A DNA stretch of 64,000 bases from Martinezella rhizogenes (GCF_007002745.1 NZ_SGNY01000004.1:310001-374000), one strand, 5' to 3'; positions 28,616-37,206 are shown, numbered from the stretch's first letter. Made by a program: numbers and translations. Notes: generated by a model not told the origin, from the sequence alone.

Positions 28616-29457
28616 TGCGGCTCCTCCTCAATAGCCAGCCATTCGGCCATCAGTGCATTGACAGTTTCAGGTGCGGTCAGATTGACCATATGCCGGTGCG
28701 CCTCGACGATGCGAGCGTAACCGCGCGGCGTGATTGCCGCCATCTGCTCGGCCATCTGCGGCGTCGAATTCGGATCATCAGAACCAGTCAGGAAAAGCGC
28801 GGGGCAAGCGACCGAAGGCCAGCGATCCGCATAGGTCTCATCCCCTCCCGCAAAGGCCGTGTAGGCAACTGCGTAACCTTCCGGGTCGACCATTTCCAGC
28901 CAACCGCGTGTCAGTTCGCGCGCATGCTGGCTCTTGGCATCATCGCCGAACCAGCGCAGCAGTGGACCTTCCTTGTCCACTCCCTCGGTGCGAATTGCCG
29001 CCGCACGGGCAAGCACCGCTGCCTTTGCCAGCGGATCACGGCGATAGACGCCGTTCAGGTAACCGACGCGCGCAATGCGATCTCCGAAGGTTGCTGCCGC
29101 TCCACCGGAAATCAATGCGCCCATGGAATGGCCGGCAACATTGGCGCGTGCAATCCGCATATCGTCAAGAAAACGGCCGAACCAGCCGACAAAATCCGTA
29201 AGCGTGCTGCCCGCGGCCAAACGTGCGCTGCCGCCATGGCCCGGCATATCGACCGCGATGACACGGTGCGTCCGGGAAAAAACTTCGATCTGCGGCTCCC
29301 ATGCTTCAAGCCGCATGCCGACGCCGTGGATGAGGATCAGATACTCACCCGCACCGGCTTCGAAATAAGCCGCCCCGCCCTCGGTCGTCTTGCGAGGGAG
29401 CGCGGCAGCACCTGCCTTTGCAACATTGACCCGTGAGGTGGTGGCGGCCTCCTGCAT
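28612..29457 (-). CDS. Alpha/beta-fold hydrolase
   Basis: 281 aa. The core motifs are the oxyanion-hole strand LILIHGVGMRLEAWEP, the nucleophile elbow AGHSMGALISG (Ser nucleophile, about residue 110), an Asp in LFLTGSDDPNSTP and a late His in IVEAHRHMVNL, giving a complete Ser-Asp-His triad. The ATG at 29457 has GAGGGTG six bases upstream; a TTG at 29472 overlapping the previous stop is an alternative. In this operon it could hydrolyse an amide, ester or C-C bond formed by the monooxygenase. Confidence 0.85.
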   Translation of the reverse strand: MQEAATTSRVNVAKAGAAALPRKTTEGGAAYFEAGAGEYLILIHGVGMRLEAWEPQIEVFSRTHRVIAVDMPGHGGSARLAAGSTLTDFVGWFGRFLDDMRIARANVAGHSMGALISGGAAATFGDRIARVGYLNGVYRRDPLAKAAVLARAAAIRTEGVDKEGPLLRWFGDDAKSQHARELTRGWLEMVDPEGYAVAYTAFAGGDETYADRWPSVACPALFLTGSDDPNSTPQMAEQMAAITPRGYARIVEAHRHMVNLTAPETVNALMAEWLAIEEEPQ

Positions 29458-29468
29458 TGGCGTCACCC

Positions 29469-30071
29469 TCAAACGCCGGCCGGGTTGGCAACATCCTGAC
29501 CGAGATCCTGCAGATCCTGGTAACGGTCGCCAATGCGGTGGTGGGGCCGGCCGCCAACCGAAGCGCCGAGTGCGACGACGATCTCATCGGCGGCCGGGGC
29601 ATCAGGAATGGCGGTCTGAATGGTCAGATAATGCGAACGGCGGCCTTCATCATTCTTGTCCATCAGCGGGATCATGATCGGTGCATTGCCCGGACCACGG
29701 GTGTTACAGAAGGCCAGGTAAGATTTCGCGCCAACCGCCTGGCGATAATGATTGCCAAACCGCAGCGTGTGGATGAGTGCGGACGCATGCTCGATCTCGC
29801 CATCCAGCCCGACGACTGCCGCCTTGCCATAGGCCTCCACAGCTTCGCCCGAGCCGACGGCATCAAGGATCATCTTCGTCAGCAACTCGCCAAGCACGGG
29901 CGCACCGGCATGGATTTCCGGCTTCAGGTTTTCGACAAAGCCTTTTCCCGCCCAGGGATTTTTCACGACCGCAATCGCGCTGAACAGCTTCAAGGGCGTA
30001 GCGGCAGCCTTGCCTCCCTCAATCAACGTCGTTTCGACCTGCATCAGGGTCTTGCGGATCTGGATGGACAT
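29469..30071 (-). CDS. DUF1185 (AA_synth) family protein
   Basis: 200 aa; first gene of the operon. It matches the family annotated 'amino acid synthesis' (DUF1185), with KLFSAIAVVKNPWAGKGFVE, GKAAVVGLDGEIEHASALIH and MIPLMDKNDEGRRSHYLTIQ. No function is established for the family; the invariant polar residues (Asn, Glu-His, Lys, His) suggest an enzyme. GGAGAGAACGCCC precedes the ATG. The GntR-type palindrome lies 28 bp upstream, so this gene opens the regulated operon. Confidence 0.85.
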   Translation of the reverse strand: MSIQIRKTLMQVETTLIEGGKAAATPLKLFSAIAVVKNPWAGKGFVENLKPEIHAGAPVLGELLTKMILDAVGSGEAVEAYGKAAVVGLDGEIEHASALIHTLRFGNHYRQAVGAKSYLAFCNTRGPGNAPIMIPLMDKNDEGRRSHYLTIQTAIPDAPAADEIVVALGASVGGRPHHRIGDRYQDLQDLGQDVANPAGV

Positions 30072-30098
30072 GGGCGTTCTCTCCGTAAATATGATATC

Positions 30099-30114
30099 TT
30101 ATGGTATGCCATAA
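30099..30114. promoter_or_regulatory. GntR operator upstream of the flavin-monooxygenase operon
   Basis: TTATGGTATGCCATAA, near-perfect 16-bp palindrome. A TTGACA -35 hexamer occurs on the minus strand at 30123-30128, and the palindrome covers the expected -10 position, so a bound repressor would occlude RNA polymerase. It shares its core with 33880-33895 and 34800-34815. The TGGTATNCCA core is of the kind bound by FCD-type GntR proteins. Confidence 0.75.
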
Positions 30115-30135
30115 TACATTACTGTCAAGGGTCAG

Positions 30136-30165
30136 ATGATTTTCGTTTTCAAAATCGAAAATCAT
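30136..30165. terminator. AT-rich perfect inverted repeat downstream of the alcohol dehydrogenase
   Basis: ATGATTTTCG and CGAAAATCAT form a perfect 10-bp stem around a 10-base loop, 24 bp after the alcohol dehydrogenase stop and just upstream of the operon promoter at 30123. It could terminate the upstream transcript or be a further protein-binding site; there is no strong T-run on the minus strand. Confidence 0.4.
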
Positions 30166-30188
30166 TAATTTTAACAGTATTTTACACC

Positions 30189-31367
30189 TTAAAATTCCGC
30201 GATGCTTCCGTCATAGGCGAGCTCGTACAGACGCGTCATTTCGGCAATTGTGGGCACCCGGGGGTTATTGGCGGGCGTGCCAGACGCAAGGCCCTGACGC
30301 ACCATTTCCGGCAACAGTTCGAGATAGCGGCTCCTGTCGATGCCGAACTCTTGCGGGGTCGGCACCTTCAGCCGCCTGTTCAGGCCGATGAAGGCCTCCA
30401 CCAGCTTTGTGCCGGCAATCTGGTCGCTATCCGCCGCGCTGGCACAACCCAGGGCACGGGCGGCGGCGGCATAATGCGGCAAAGCGGAATTCAGCGAAAA
30501 CTGCGTGACCAGTGGCAGCACCATCGCGTTCGACATGCCATGCGGCACATGGAAAAAAGCACCTACCGGCCGGCTGAGACCATGGATCAGCGCAGTCGAT
30601 GTGTTGGAGACGGCAAGCCCGGCATGGGTTGCGCCCAGCATCATCGCTTCGCGCGCATACCGGTCATCAGGATTATCAGCCACTTTTTCAAGATTTGCGC
30701 CGATCAGCTTCAGCGCGGAAAGCGCCAGCGCTTCGGAATGGGCATTGCCGTTACGGTTGACCAGCGCCTCCAGCGCGTGGGTCAACGCATCGATGCCGGT
30801 ATCGACGGTGACGCGGTAGGGGCAGGTCAGCGTCAGCTCGTAGTCGATGATGGCCGCGACAGGCAAAGCGGCGGTGCCAAGGATCAGCATTTTTTCGCTT
30901 GCCACCGTATCGGTAACGACGGCGGCGCGGGTCACTTCCGATCCGGTGCCGGCGGTGGTGGGGATAGCAATCACCGGCATGACGGCGAAATCCACGATCC
31001 GCGGCACCTTCAGGGTGCGCAACTCTTCGCCGCTGGTCGCGACGATGGCGCCTGCCTTTGCGGTATCCATGGCGCTACCGCCACCGAGGGCGACAAGACC
31101 GTCATGTCTGCCATCGGAAATGCGCTTCACTAAAGCAGCGATCGATATGTCCGTCGGGTCCTCAACGACCTCGGAGAAAATGGCGCCATTTATGCCTTCG
31201 CCTGAAAGCGCCTGCAAAAGCGCATCGGCATGGCCGAGCTTCTGCATCACGGGGTCACAGACGAGCAGAGGACGATTGACGCCGAGCGATTTCAGCATGG
31301 CCGGCAATCGGAAACGGCTGCCGCCGCCAATCAACATTTCGCGGGGCATCAGGACACGGTTTATCAT
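30189..31367 (-). CDS. Iron-containing alcohol dehydrogenase
   Basis: NAD(P)-dependent type III alcohol dehydrogenase, 392 aa. The dinucleotide motif GLVALGGGSAMDTAK (about residues 90-104), PTTAGTGSEVTRAAV, and metal-ligand regions DTGIDALTHALEALV, TALIHGLSRPVGAFFHVPHG are present. GGAGAACTGCA precedes the ATG at 31367. It begins 98 bp after the polar amino-acid transporter ATPase, on the same strand, with no obvious promoter or operator in the gap, so it is probably transcribed with the transporter. It may interconvert an alcohol and aldehyde of the pathway downstream. Confidence 0.88.
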   Translation of the reverse strand: MINRVLMPREMLIGGGSRFRLPAMLKSLGVNRPLLVCDPVMQKLGHADALLQALSGEGINGAIFSEVVEDPTDISIAALVKRISDGRHDGLVALGGGSAMDTAKAGAIVATSGEELRTLKVPRIVDFAVMPVIAIPTTAGTGSEVTRAAVVTDTVASEKMLILGTAALPVAAIIDYELTLTCPYRVTVDTGIDALTHALEALVNRNGNAHSEALALSALKLIGANLEKVADNPDDRYAREAMMLGATHAGLAVSNTSTALIHGLSRPVGAFFHVPHGMSNAMVLPLVTQFSLNSALPHYAAAARALGCASAADSDQIAGTKLVEAFIGLNRRLKVPTPQEFGIDRSRYLELLPEMVRQGLASGTPANNPRVPTIAEMTRLYELAYDGSIAEF

Positions 31368-31465
31368 TGCAGTTCTCCGCCACTCTCATTCTGCGTTGTT
31401 CGGAAAGGCCGAAGGCCAGATGACCTGAAGCGGAATATCGTTATCCCACTCAGGCCGAGACGAGC

Positions 31466-32215
31466 CTAATGCGCCAGGATTTTCGACAGGAAGGAGCGGG
31501 CACGCTCCGTCTTCGGATCGGTGAAGAAACTATCGCCCTCACCGATTTCGACGATTTCGCCGCCATCCATGAAGACGATGCGGTCCGCCACCTTGCGGGC
31601 AAAACCCATCTCATGCGTCACCACCATCATCGTCATGCCCTCCTGCGCGAGCGAGACCATGACGTCGAGGACCTCGTTGATCATTTCCGGATCGAGCGCC
31701 GATGTCGGCTCATCGAACAGCATGGCGACCGGGTCCATCGCCAGCGCACGGGCAATGGCGACGCGCTGTTGCTGACCGCCCGACAACTGCCCGGGATATT
31801 TCCTGGCATGCGCCGTCAACCCCACCCGTTCGAGAAGGGCATTGGCCTTGGCAAGCGCTTCCGCCGGTGAACGGCCCAGAACCTTCTCCTGCCCGATGCA
31901 GAGATTTTCAAGGATCGTCATATGCGGGAAAAGTTCGAAATGCTGAAACACCATGCCCACCCTGGAGCGCAGTTTCGGCATATCGGTCTTAGGATCTGTC
32001 ACCTCCACACCGTTGACCGTGATGACGCCGTTGCCAATCGTCTCCAGCGCATTGACGCATTTGATCAGGGTCGATTTTCCGGAACCGGAAGGCCCGCAGA
32101 TCACGACGACTTCCCCCTTGGCGACATTCAGGCTGCAATTGGTCAGAACCTGAAAATTCGGGCCGTACCATTTGTTGACGGACTGTAGTTCGATCATGCT
32201 GATTGCTTGCGACAT
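31466..32215 (-). CDS. Polar amino-acid ABC transporter ATPase
   Basis: 249 aa of the GlnQ/GltL type. Walker [17 protein letters not shown]-loop [13 protein letters not shown], signature [15 protein letters not shown], Walker [16 protein letters not shown] and [14 protein letters not shown], the standard ending for this subgroup. It follows the permease by 11 bp. [12 protein letters not shown] at residue 7 would be a shorter start, but the longer form has a GAGCGG site upstream. Confidence 0.9.
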   Translation of the reverse strand: MSQAISMIELQSVNKWYGPNFQVLTNCSLNVAKGEVVVICGPSGSGKSTLIKCVNALETIGNGVITVNGVEVTDPKTDMPKLRSRVGMVFQHFELFPHMTILENLCIGQEKVLGRSPAEALAKANALLERVGLTAHARKYPGQLSGGQQQRVAIARALAMDPVAMLFDEPTSALDPEMINEVLDVMVSLAQEGMTMMVVTHEMGFARKVADRIVFMDGGEIVEIGEGDSFFTDPKTERARSFLSKILAH

Positions 32216-32226
32216 AGGACCGCTCC

Positions 32227-32928
32227 TTAATGCACGTCAGTCGACATGGGGCCATAGGCCTTGCCGAACCGCTTTTCGATCCGGCGCTGGATCAGTTCCC
32301 AGGCGGTCGTCATGGCGAGGTAATAAAGGGCTGCGACCATAAAGAGTTCGAGAACCAGGAACTTTTCCTGAATGAGCACCTGCGTGCGGCGCAGAAGCTC
32401 TTCCATGGAAATAATCGAGGCGATCGACGTTGTCTTGAGCACGCCGTTGACGGAATTGCCGAGCGGCGGAATGATGATGCGGAAGGCCTGCGGCGCAACG
32501 ATGTACCGCATCACCTGCGCCTCGGTCATGCCGATGGCGCGAGCCGCATTGATCTGGCCTTTTGGAACCGCGGCAATGCCCGCCCGGACGATTTCCGACA
32601 GATAGGCCGCTTCACAGAGCGACAGGCCGATCAGCGTTGATTGCAGAACCGTCAGCTTGATGCCGATCTGCGGCAGACCGGTATAGATGATGATGAGCTG
32701 CACCAGAAGCGGCGTGCCGCGAAAGATCCAGGTGTAGAAATAGGCCGGCCCGGACAGGAACCGGTATTTCGACATGCGCATCACCGCAATAACGAAGCCT
32801 AGCGCCAGACCCGCTGTCATGGCGAAAACAGTGAGGCCGAGCGTCACCAGCGCGCCCTCGAACAGATAATAATTCGTCAGATATTCGAAGAAACCTTCCC
32901 AGTTCCAACCCTTCACGTCTTTCTCCAA
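32227..32928 (-). CDS. Polar amino-acid ABC transporter permease
   Basis: 233 aa, five membrane segments (first: [20 protein letters not shown]), with the HisM/GlnP family signature [20 protein letters not shown] and the EAA loop [20 protein letters not shown]. Only one permease gene is present, so the transporter probably uses a homodimer. It lies 63 bp after the binding-protein gene. Confidence 0.9.
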   Translation of the reverse strand: MEKDVKGWNWEGFFEYLTNYYLFEGALVTLGLTVFAMTAGLALGFVIAVMRMSKYRFLSGPAYFYTWIFRGTPLLVQLIIIYTGLPQIGIKLTVLQSTLIGLSLCEAAYLSEIVRAGIAAVPKGQINAARAIGMTEAQVMRYIVAPQAFRIIIPPLGNSVNGVLKTTSIASIISMEELLRRTQVLIQEKFLVLELFMVAALYYLAMTTAWELIQRRIEKRFGKAYGPMSTDVH

Positions 32929-32991
32929 TTCATGCGGGAACGGTCGCGGCGAGAGCTTTCCCGCCGCGATGACTGTTCAGATGGATGGAAT

Positions 32992-33852
32992 TCAGCCTTC
33001 CGGGCCGAGAACGGCGAGATCGCCCGGCGCGATGCTGACGCCATACCCGCCCATCAGCTTCTCGAGCGCACCATCGGCCTTCATCTCCTTCAGAGCGGCA
33101 GAGACGGCGTCGGCGACGTCCTTGTTACCGAAGGAAAGTGAACCGGGTGTGGGATACATGCCGGAAAGCGCATGGGTGAATTCGCCACGATCCTGATATT
33201 GCTTGGCAACCGGATCGATCGATACCGCTGCCTGCACCTGGCCGGCGCGCAACGCCTGATAAACCGTCGCATAATTGTCGAAGAGGTTGATCGTCATCGG
33301 CGCCAGACCGCGCTTCTTGAAGTCTTCGTTCAGTTCCTTGATCTTGCGCTCGGCATAACCGCCAATATCGGTGCTGACGGCCTTGCCGGCGAGATCATCG
33401 ACCTTGGTGATGGGATCGGACGCGCCGACCGCCGTGGAAATGCTGATGGCCAGGTTTTCATAGGGGATCATGAACAGGATCTTGCGTCGCTCTGCCGTTA
33501 CGAACAGGCCCGCATTGATCATGTCCCAGCGGCCACCCTGCAGGCCTGGCACCATGGTCGCATATTCGGTGCTGATATATTCCGGCTTCAGGCACAGACG
33601 CTTGGCGATTTCATAACCCAGCTCAATGCGCAGCCCTTTAAGGACACCCTGCTGATCGGCATAGGCCATGGGCGGCAGGGTCGGGCTGGTGGCCATGACG
33701 AGATGACCGGGCTTGATGAGATGATCGTCGGATATTTTCGGTGTGCAGTCCTGAGCAACAGCAGCACCGGCAAAAAGAGTGATGGCAACGCCCGCCAGAA
33801 AGGTTTTGGCGCGCACGGCTGTGCATTTCCGGGAAATCGGATTCCAGTTCAT
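32992..33852 (-). CDS. Periplasmic binding protein of polar amino-acid ABC importer
   Basis: 286 aa, family 3 solute-binding protein. A basic N-terminus followed by the signal helix TFLAGVAITLFAGAAVAQD, cleaved near residue 34. Family features: LVMATSPTLPPMAYADQQGV, GLRIELGYEIAKRL and FMIPYENLAISISTAVGA. It is first in its operon, 28 bp downstream of a GntR-type palindrome. The same palindrome in front of the monooxygenase operon suggests its ligand is the pathway substrate or a related amino acid. Confidence 0.88.
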   Translation of the reverse strand: MNWNPISRKCTAVRAKTFLAGVAITLFAGAAVAQDCTPKISDDHLIKPGHLVMATSPTLPPMAYADQQGVLKGLRIELGYEIAKRLCLKPEYISTEYATMVPGLQGGRWDMINAGLFVTAERRKILFMIPYENLAISISTAVGASDPITKVDDLAGKAVSTDIGGYAERKIKELNEDFKKRGLAPMTINLFDNYATVYQALRAGQVQAAVSIDPVAKQYQDRGEFTHALSGMYPTPGSLSFGNKDVADAVSAALKEMKADGALEKLMGGYGVSIAPGDLAVLGPEG

Positions 33853-33879
33853 ATTAAGCTCCGCTCTTTATATTATTTA

Positions 33880-33918
33880 TTATGGCATACCATCACACCA
33901 AACAGTTTACCCTGTCAA
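33880..33918 (-). promoter_or_regulatory. GntR operator (33880-33895) and -35 box before the amino-acid ABC operon
   Basis: TTATGGCATACCATCA at 33880-33895 has one mismatch from a full palindrome. TTGACA on the minus strand (33913-33918) is separated from it by exactly 17 bp, so the operator begins at the -10 position. The next 140 bp toward the GntR gene (to 34035) are AT-rich and hold no gene that I can see. Confidence 0.72.
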
Positions 33919-34035
33919 GAAGCGGTCGAGGATTTTTCTAAATTACTGAAAGACAACGATAAACATAATAATCGCAACCTTGCGGCTCCCGGCAGGGTAA
34001 CCACAAGGGCGGGATAATCGGAGCGCCGAAAACCG

Positions 34036-34731
34036 TCAGTCGGCGGTTTTTTGCGCCGTCAGAACGGCTTCGGCGATGGCGCAGGCGCTTGTGACGTGAT
34101 CGAGCGCGGCCTTGTAGGCAGCGTCACCGTCTCCCTTTCGGATGGCCTCAACGATCTTTTCCATCTGCGCCGGACCGTCAGTGTCGCGGCTTTTCGTCTT
34201 GATGGTCATGGAGCGCAGATGGTTGATCCGAACCGTCAGCAGATTGACGACGCCCCAGGCGACATGCCGGTCGATCTTGCTGAACAAGGTCTGGTAGAAG
34301 GACGAGGTATGTGCCAGCACGCCGGGCATATCCTTCGCGAGATAACTTTCACGGATGTGCCTGAGAGAAACCTCCAGCGCCTCGACGATGGCGGGATCGC
34401 GGCGTTCGGCGCAAAGGCGTGCCGCCATTCCCTCCAGCGCACCGCGAATTTCGTAAATCTGCTTGGCCTCATCCAAATCGAGCAGCGCGACCATGGGCCC
34501 CTTGTTGGGCAAATTCGCCACCAGCCCCTCGGATTCCAGATGCCGCAGGACCTCGCGCACAATGGTGCGGGAAACGCCGAGCTGGGCGCAGAGATCACGC
34601 TCCACCAGACGGTCTCCCGGGCGGAAATAACCATTCACGATGGCATCCCGCACCTTGTCGAGCGCAAGTTCCCTCAGCGTCTTCGTCGGACGCTCAACGC
34701 GAATGGCAGTTCCCTGCAAAGCACCGGTCAT
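34036..34731 (-). CDS. GntR-family (FCD) regulator of the monooxygenase/transport regulon
   Basis: 231 aa. Winged helix-turn-helix (LALDKVRDAIVNGYFRPGDR, then LVERDLCAQLGVSRTIVREV; about residues 20-75) and a C-terminal FCD domain with metal/ligand residues in YEIRGALEGMAARLCAER and HTSSFYQTLFSKIDRHV. The ATG at 34731 has GAGGTG upstream; 14 further codons are open without a good site. A copy of the operator overlaps its own transcription start region, so it is likely autoregulated. It is probably the repressor of the operons starting at 33852 and 30071. Confidence 0.88.
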   Translation of the reverse strand: MTGALQGTAIRVERPTKTLRELALDKVRDAIVNGYFRPGDRLVERDLCAQLGVSRTIVREVLRHLESEGLVANLPNKGPMVALLDLDEAKQIYEIRGALEGMAARLCAERRDPAIVEALEVSLRHIRESYLAKDMPGVLAHTSSFYQTLFSKIDRHVAWGVVNLLTVRINHLRSMTIKTKSRDTDGPAQMEKIVEAIRKGDGDAAYKAALDHVTSACAIAEAVLTAQKTAD

Positions 34732-34799
34732 GGTATCACCTCGTTTGGCACATTCCGCTTCGGCTCGCCGCACGCCAAAGCAGGTTCTGGCTCTTGATA

Positions 34800-34844
34800 T
34801 TATGGCGTACCAACTTATTTAGCCGCGCATCATCTTTATGGCAA
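34800..34844 (-). promoter_or_regulatory. Promoter and operator of the GntR gene
   Basis: TTATGGCGTACCAACT at 34800-34815 is the third, weakest copy of the GntR palindrome. On the minus strand TTGCCA (34839-34844) and TAAATA (34816-34821) are separated by exactly 17 bp, a plausible sigma-70 promoter, and the operator sits directly downstream over the expected +1. This layout fits autorepression. Confidence 0.65.
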
Positions 34845-34855
34845 CAGCAGACCGT

Positions 34856-34875
34856 GCGGCAGTACAGCCTGCCGC
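34856..34875 (-). terminator. Hairpin after purU
   Basis: GCGGCAG-TACAGC-CTGCCGC, a perfect 7-bp stem starting 14 bp past the purU stop. No T-run follows on the minus strand, so it may be a weak terminator separating purU from the GntR promoter. Confidence 0.4.
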
Positions 34876-34889
34876 GGCACCGGGAAACC

Positions 34890-35774
34890 TTATCCCATTC
34901 TTTCCGAGGCATAGGAGCCGGGACCGGGCGGAAACACCACGGTTCGGCTGCCGTTCAGGAATACCCGCCGGTGGATGTGGGCGTGAATGGCCCGGGCCAG
35001 CACCTGTGCTTCCACATCGCGGCCAAGCGACACGTAATCCTCCGCACTCTGGGCGTGGGTGATGCGCACGATATCCTGCTCGATGATCGGGCCTTCATCC
35101 AGATCCGCAGTCACATAATGCGCCGTCGCGCCGATCAGCTTCACACCGCGCTGATAGGCCTGTTTATAGGGGTTGGCGCCCTTGAAGGATGGCAGGAAGG
35201 AGTGGTGGATATTGATGATCTTTCCCGACATCGCCGCGCACATCCTGTCGGATAGCACCTGCATGTAACGGGCGAGCACGATGAGCTCCGTTCCGGTGCT
35301 TTCAGCGATCTCCATGATCCGGGCTTCGGCCTGCGGCTTGTTTTCTTTCGTTACCGGAATGTGGTGGAAGGGAATGTCGTGGTTGACGACGACCTTCTGG
35401 TATTCGAAGTGGTTGGAGACCACGCCGACAATATCGATCGGCAGGGCGCCGATGCGCCAGCGATACAGCAGATCGTTGAGGCAATGGCCGAAGCGCGACA
35501 CCATCAAAAGAACCTTCATCCGTTCGGACTGGTCGTGCAGCGCCACCTCCATGCCGAACTTTTCCGAGATCGGTGCAAGCCCGGTCATAAGCTCGTCGCG
35601 TTTTGCTCCCTCCTCCGAAATGAAACCCACACGCATGAAGAAGCGACCTGTGCCCAGATCATCGAATTGCGAACTGTCGATGATATTGCAGCCCTTGTCA
35701 GCCAGAAAGCCTGAAAGGGCGGCGACGATGCCACGGGTGGACTTGCATGTTACGGTCAGGACGAAATTCGTCAT
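34890..35774 (-). CDS. purU: Formyltetrahydrofolate deformylase
   Basis: Hydrolyses 10-formyl-THF to formate and THF. 294 aa. An N-terminal ACT domain (FVLTVTCKSTRGIVAALSGF; residues 1-80) precedes the formyltransferase fold, with the catalytic Asn-His-Asp set in KIINIHHSFLPSFKGANPYK and ATAHYVTADLDEGPIIEQD. Position next to the methylamine genes makes sense: N-methylglutamate oxidation releases a one-carbon unit to THF, and PurU can drain formyl-THF as formate. It follows gmaS after a strong terminator, so it may have its own promoter or depend on read-through. Confidence 0.92.
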   Translation of the reverse strand: MTNFVLTVTCKSTRGIVAALSGFLADKGCNIIDSSQFDDLGTGRFFMRVGFISEEGAKRDELMTGLAPISEKFGMEVALHDQSERMKVLLMVSRFGHCLNDLLYRWRIGALPIDIVGVVSNHFEYQKVVVNHDIPFHHIPVTKENKPQAEARIMEIAESTGTELIVLARYMQVLSDRMCAAMSGKIINIHHSFLPSFKGANPYKQAYQRGVKLIGATAHYVTADLDEGPIIEQDIVRITHAQSAEDYVSLGRDVEAQVLARAIHAHIHRRVFLNGSRTVVFPPGPGSYASERMG

Positions 35775-35802
35775 CTGGCGTTCTCTCTGTCATCAATAAG
35801 GG

Positions 35803-35831
35803 AAAAACCCGCGCTGTTTGACGAGCGCGGG
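35803..35831 (-). terminator. Rho-independent terminator after gmaS
   Basis: CCCGCGCT (35808-35815) and AGCGCGGG (35824-35831) form a perfect 8-bp stem. On the minus strand it is followed immediately by TTTTTCCCTTATT. It lies 32 bp after the gmaS stop. Confidence 0.82.
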
Positions 35832-35862
35832 AAGAACCGCAAGGGCGGCGGGGAAAACCGGG

Positions 35863-37170
35863 TCAAACGTCGAGCGTGGTCTGATGCTCCCAGGCGGTGA
35901 ACTGCGAGCAATAGCTGTTCCACTCACCCTGCTTCAGCTTGAGATAGGCTTTCGAGAATTCAACGCCCAGCGCCTGCTGCAATTCCGCATCCTTTTCATA
36001 TTCGCGCAGAGCGTCGAGAAGATTGAGCGGCAGCTTCGGGGCATCCATGACCTTGTGCCCCTCGCGATACATGTCGATGTCGTGATGCGGACCGGGATCG
36101 GCCTTGGAGCGGACACCGGAGAGGCCGGCGGCGATGATGATTGCCTGCAGCAGATAGGGGTTTACCGCGCCATCCGGCAGGCGCAGTTCAAACCGCCCCG
36201 GCCCCGGTACGCGCACCATATGGGTGCGGTTATTACCGGTCCATGTCACCGTGTTCGGCGCCCAGGTCGCGCCCGAAATGGTGCGCGGCGCGTTGATGCG
36301 CTTGTAGGAATTGACCGTCGGATTGGTAACCGCCGCAAGAGCCGACGCATGTTTCATGATGCCACCGAGAAAGGTCTTGCCCTTGGCGGAAAGCCCGAAC
36401 GGCATTGCCTTGTCGGCAAAGGCATTGATCTTGCCGTCGAGATCCCAGACCGAAATATGGGCATGGCAACCATTGCCGGTTAGCCCCTTGAAAGGCTTCG
36501 GCATGAAGGTGGCGCGCAGCCCGTGCTTTTCGGCGACGGATTTGACCATGAACTTGAAGAAGGAATGTTTGTCGGCGGTCTGCAGCGCGTCATCATATTC
36601 CCAGTTCATCTCGAACTGGCCATTCGCGTCCTCATGGTCGTTCTGGTAGGGCTTCCAGCCCAGTTCCAGCATGTAATCGCAGATCTCGGCGATCACATCG
36701 TAACGGCGCATCACCGCCTGCTGGTCGTAGCACGGCTTTTCCGCCGTATCGTATTCGTCGGAGATTTTCGCCCCATCAGGCGAAATCAGGAAAAATTCCG
36801 GCTCAACGCCGGTCTTGACCCGCAGTCCCTCGCCTGCCGCTTCCGCGATAAGCTTTTTCAGAACCACGCGCGGCGCCTGTTCCACCGGCTGGTCTTCCAT
36901 GACGCAATCGGCAGCGACCCAGGCGACATCCCTTTTCCACGGAAGCTGGATGACCGACGAGGCATCGGGTACGGCAAAAAGATCGGGATGAGCCGGCGTC
37001 AGATCGAACCATGTGGCAAAACCGGCAAAACCCGCCCCGCCCTTCTGCATATCGGCAATGGCTTCCGCAGGAACCAGCTTGGCGCGCTGGCCGCCGAAGA
37101 GATCGGTATAACTGATCATGAAATATTTGATGCCCTTTTCGGCAGCAAATTTGGAGAGGTCCAGTGTCAC
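35863..37170 (-). CDS. gmaS: Gamma-glutamylmethylamide synthetase (glutamine-synthetase-like, GlnT/GSIII type)
   Basis: ATP-dependent ligase of the glutamine synthetase superfamily, 435 aa. Motifs: VEPEFFLI, NDHEDANGQFEMNWEYDDAL, the ATP/metal motif FMPKPFKGLTGNGCHAHISV, and NNRTHMVRVPGPGRFELRLP. Rhizobia often label this gene glnT. Adjacency to the three-gene N-methylglutamate synthase and the four-gene dehydrogenase argues that its physiological reaction is glutamate plus methylamine to gamma-glutamylmethylamide; a role as glutamine synthetase cannot be excluded. The start is a GTG at 37170 with GGGGAA upstream. It is bracketed by two terminators, implying separate expression control. Confidence 0.8.
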   Translation of the reverse strand: MTLDLSKFAAEKGIKYFMISYTDLFGGQRAKLVPAEAIADMQKGGAGFAGFATWFDLTPAHPDLFAVPDASSVIQLPWKRDVAWVAADCVMEDQPVEQAPRVVLKKLIAEAAGEGLRVKTGVEPEFFLISPDGAKISDEYDTAEKPCYDQQAVMRRYDVIAEICDYMLELGWKPYQNDHEDANGQFEMNWEYDDALQTADKHSFFKFMVKSVAEKHGLRATFMPKPFKGLTGNGCHAHISVWDLDGKINAFADKAMPFGLSAKGKTFLGGIMKHASALAAVTNPTVNSYKRINAPRTISGATWAPNTVTWTGNNRTHMVRVPGPGRFELRLPDGAVNPYLLQAIIIAAGLSGVRSKADPGPHHDIDMYREGHKVMDAPKLPLNLLDALREYEKDAELQQALGVEFSKAYLKLKQGEWNSYCSQFTAWEHQTTLDV

Positions 37171-37206
37171 GTCATTCCCCTTTTTTTGGTATCAGACACT
37201 TCATTG

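Noticed and set aside
29433..31133. A 566-codon plus-strand frame opposite the DUF1185 and alcohol dehydrogenase genes
   Set aside because: It runs through the promoter/operator region and two recognised genes, with no start site or similarity.
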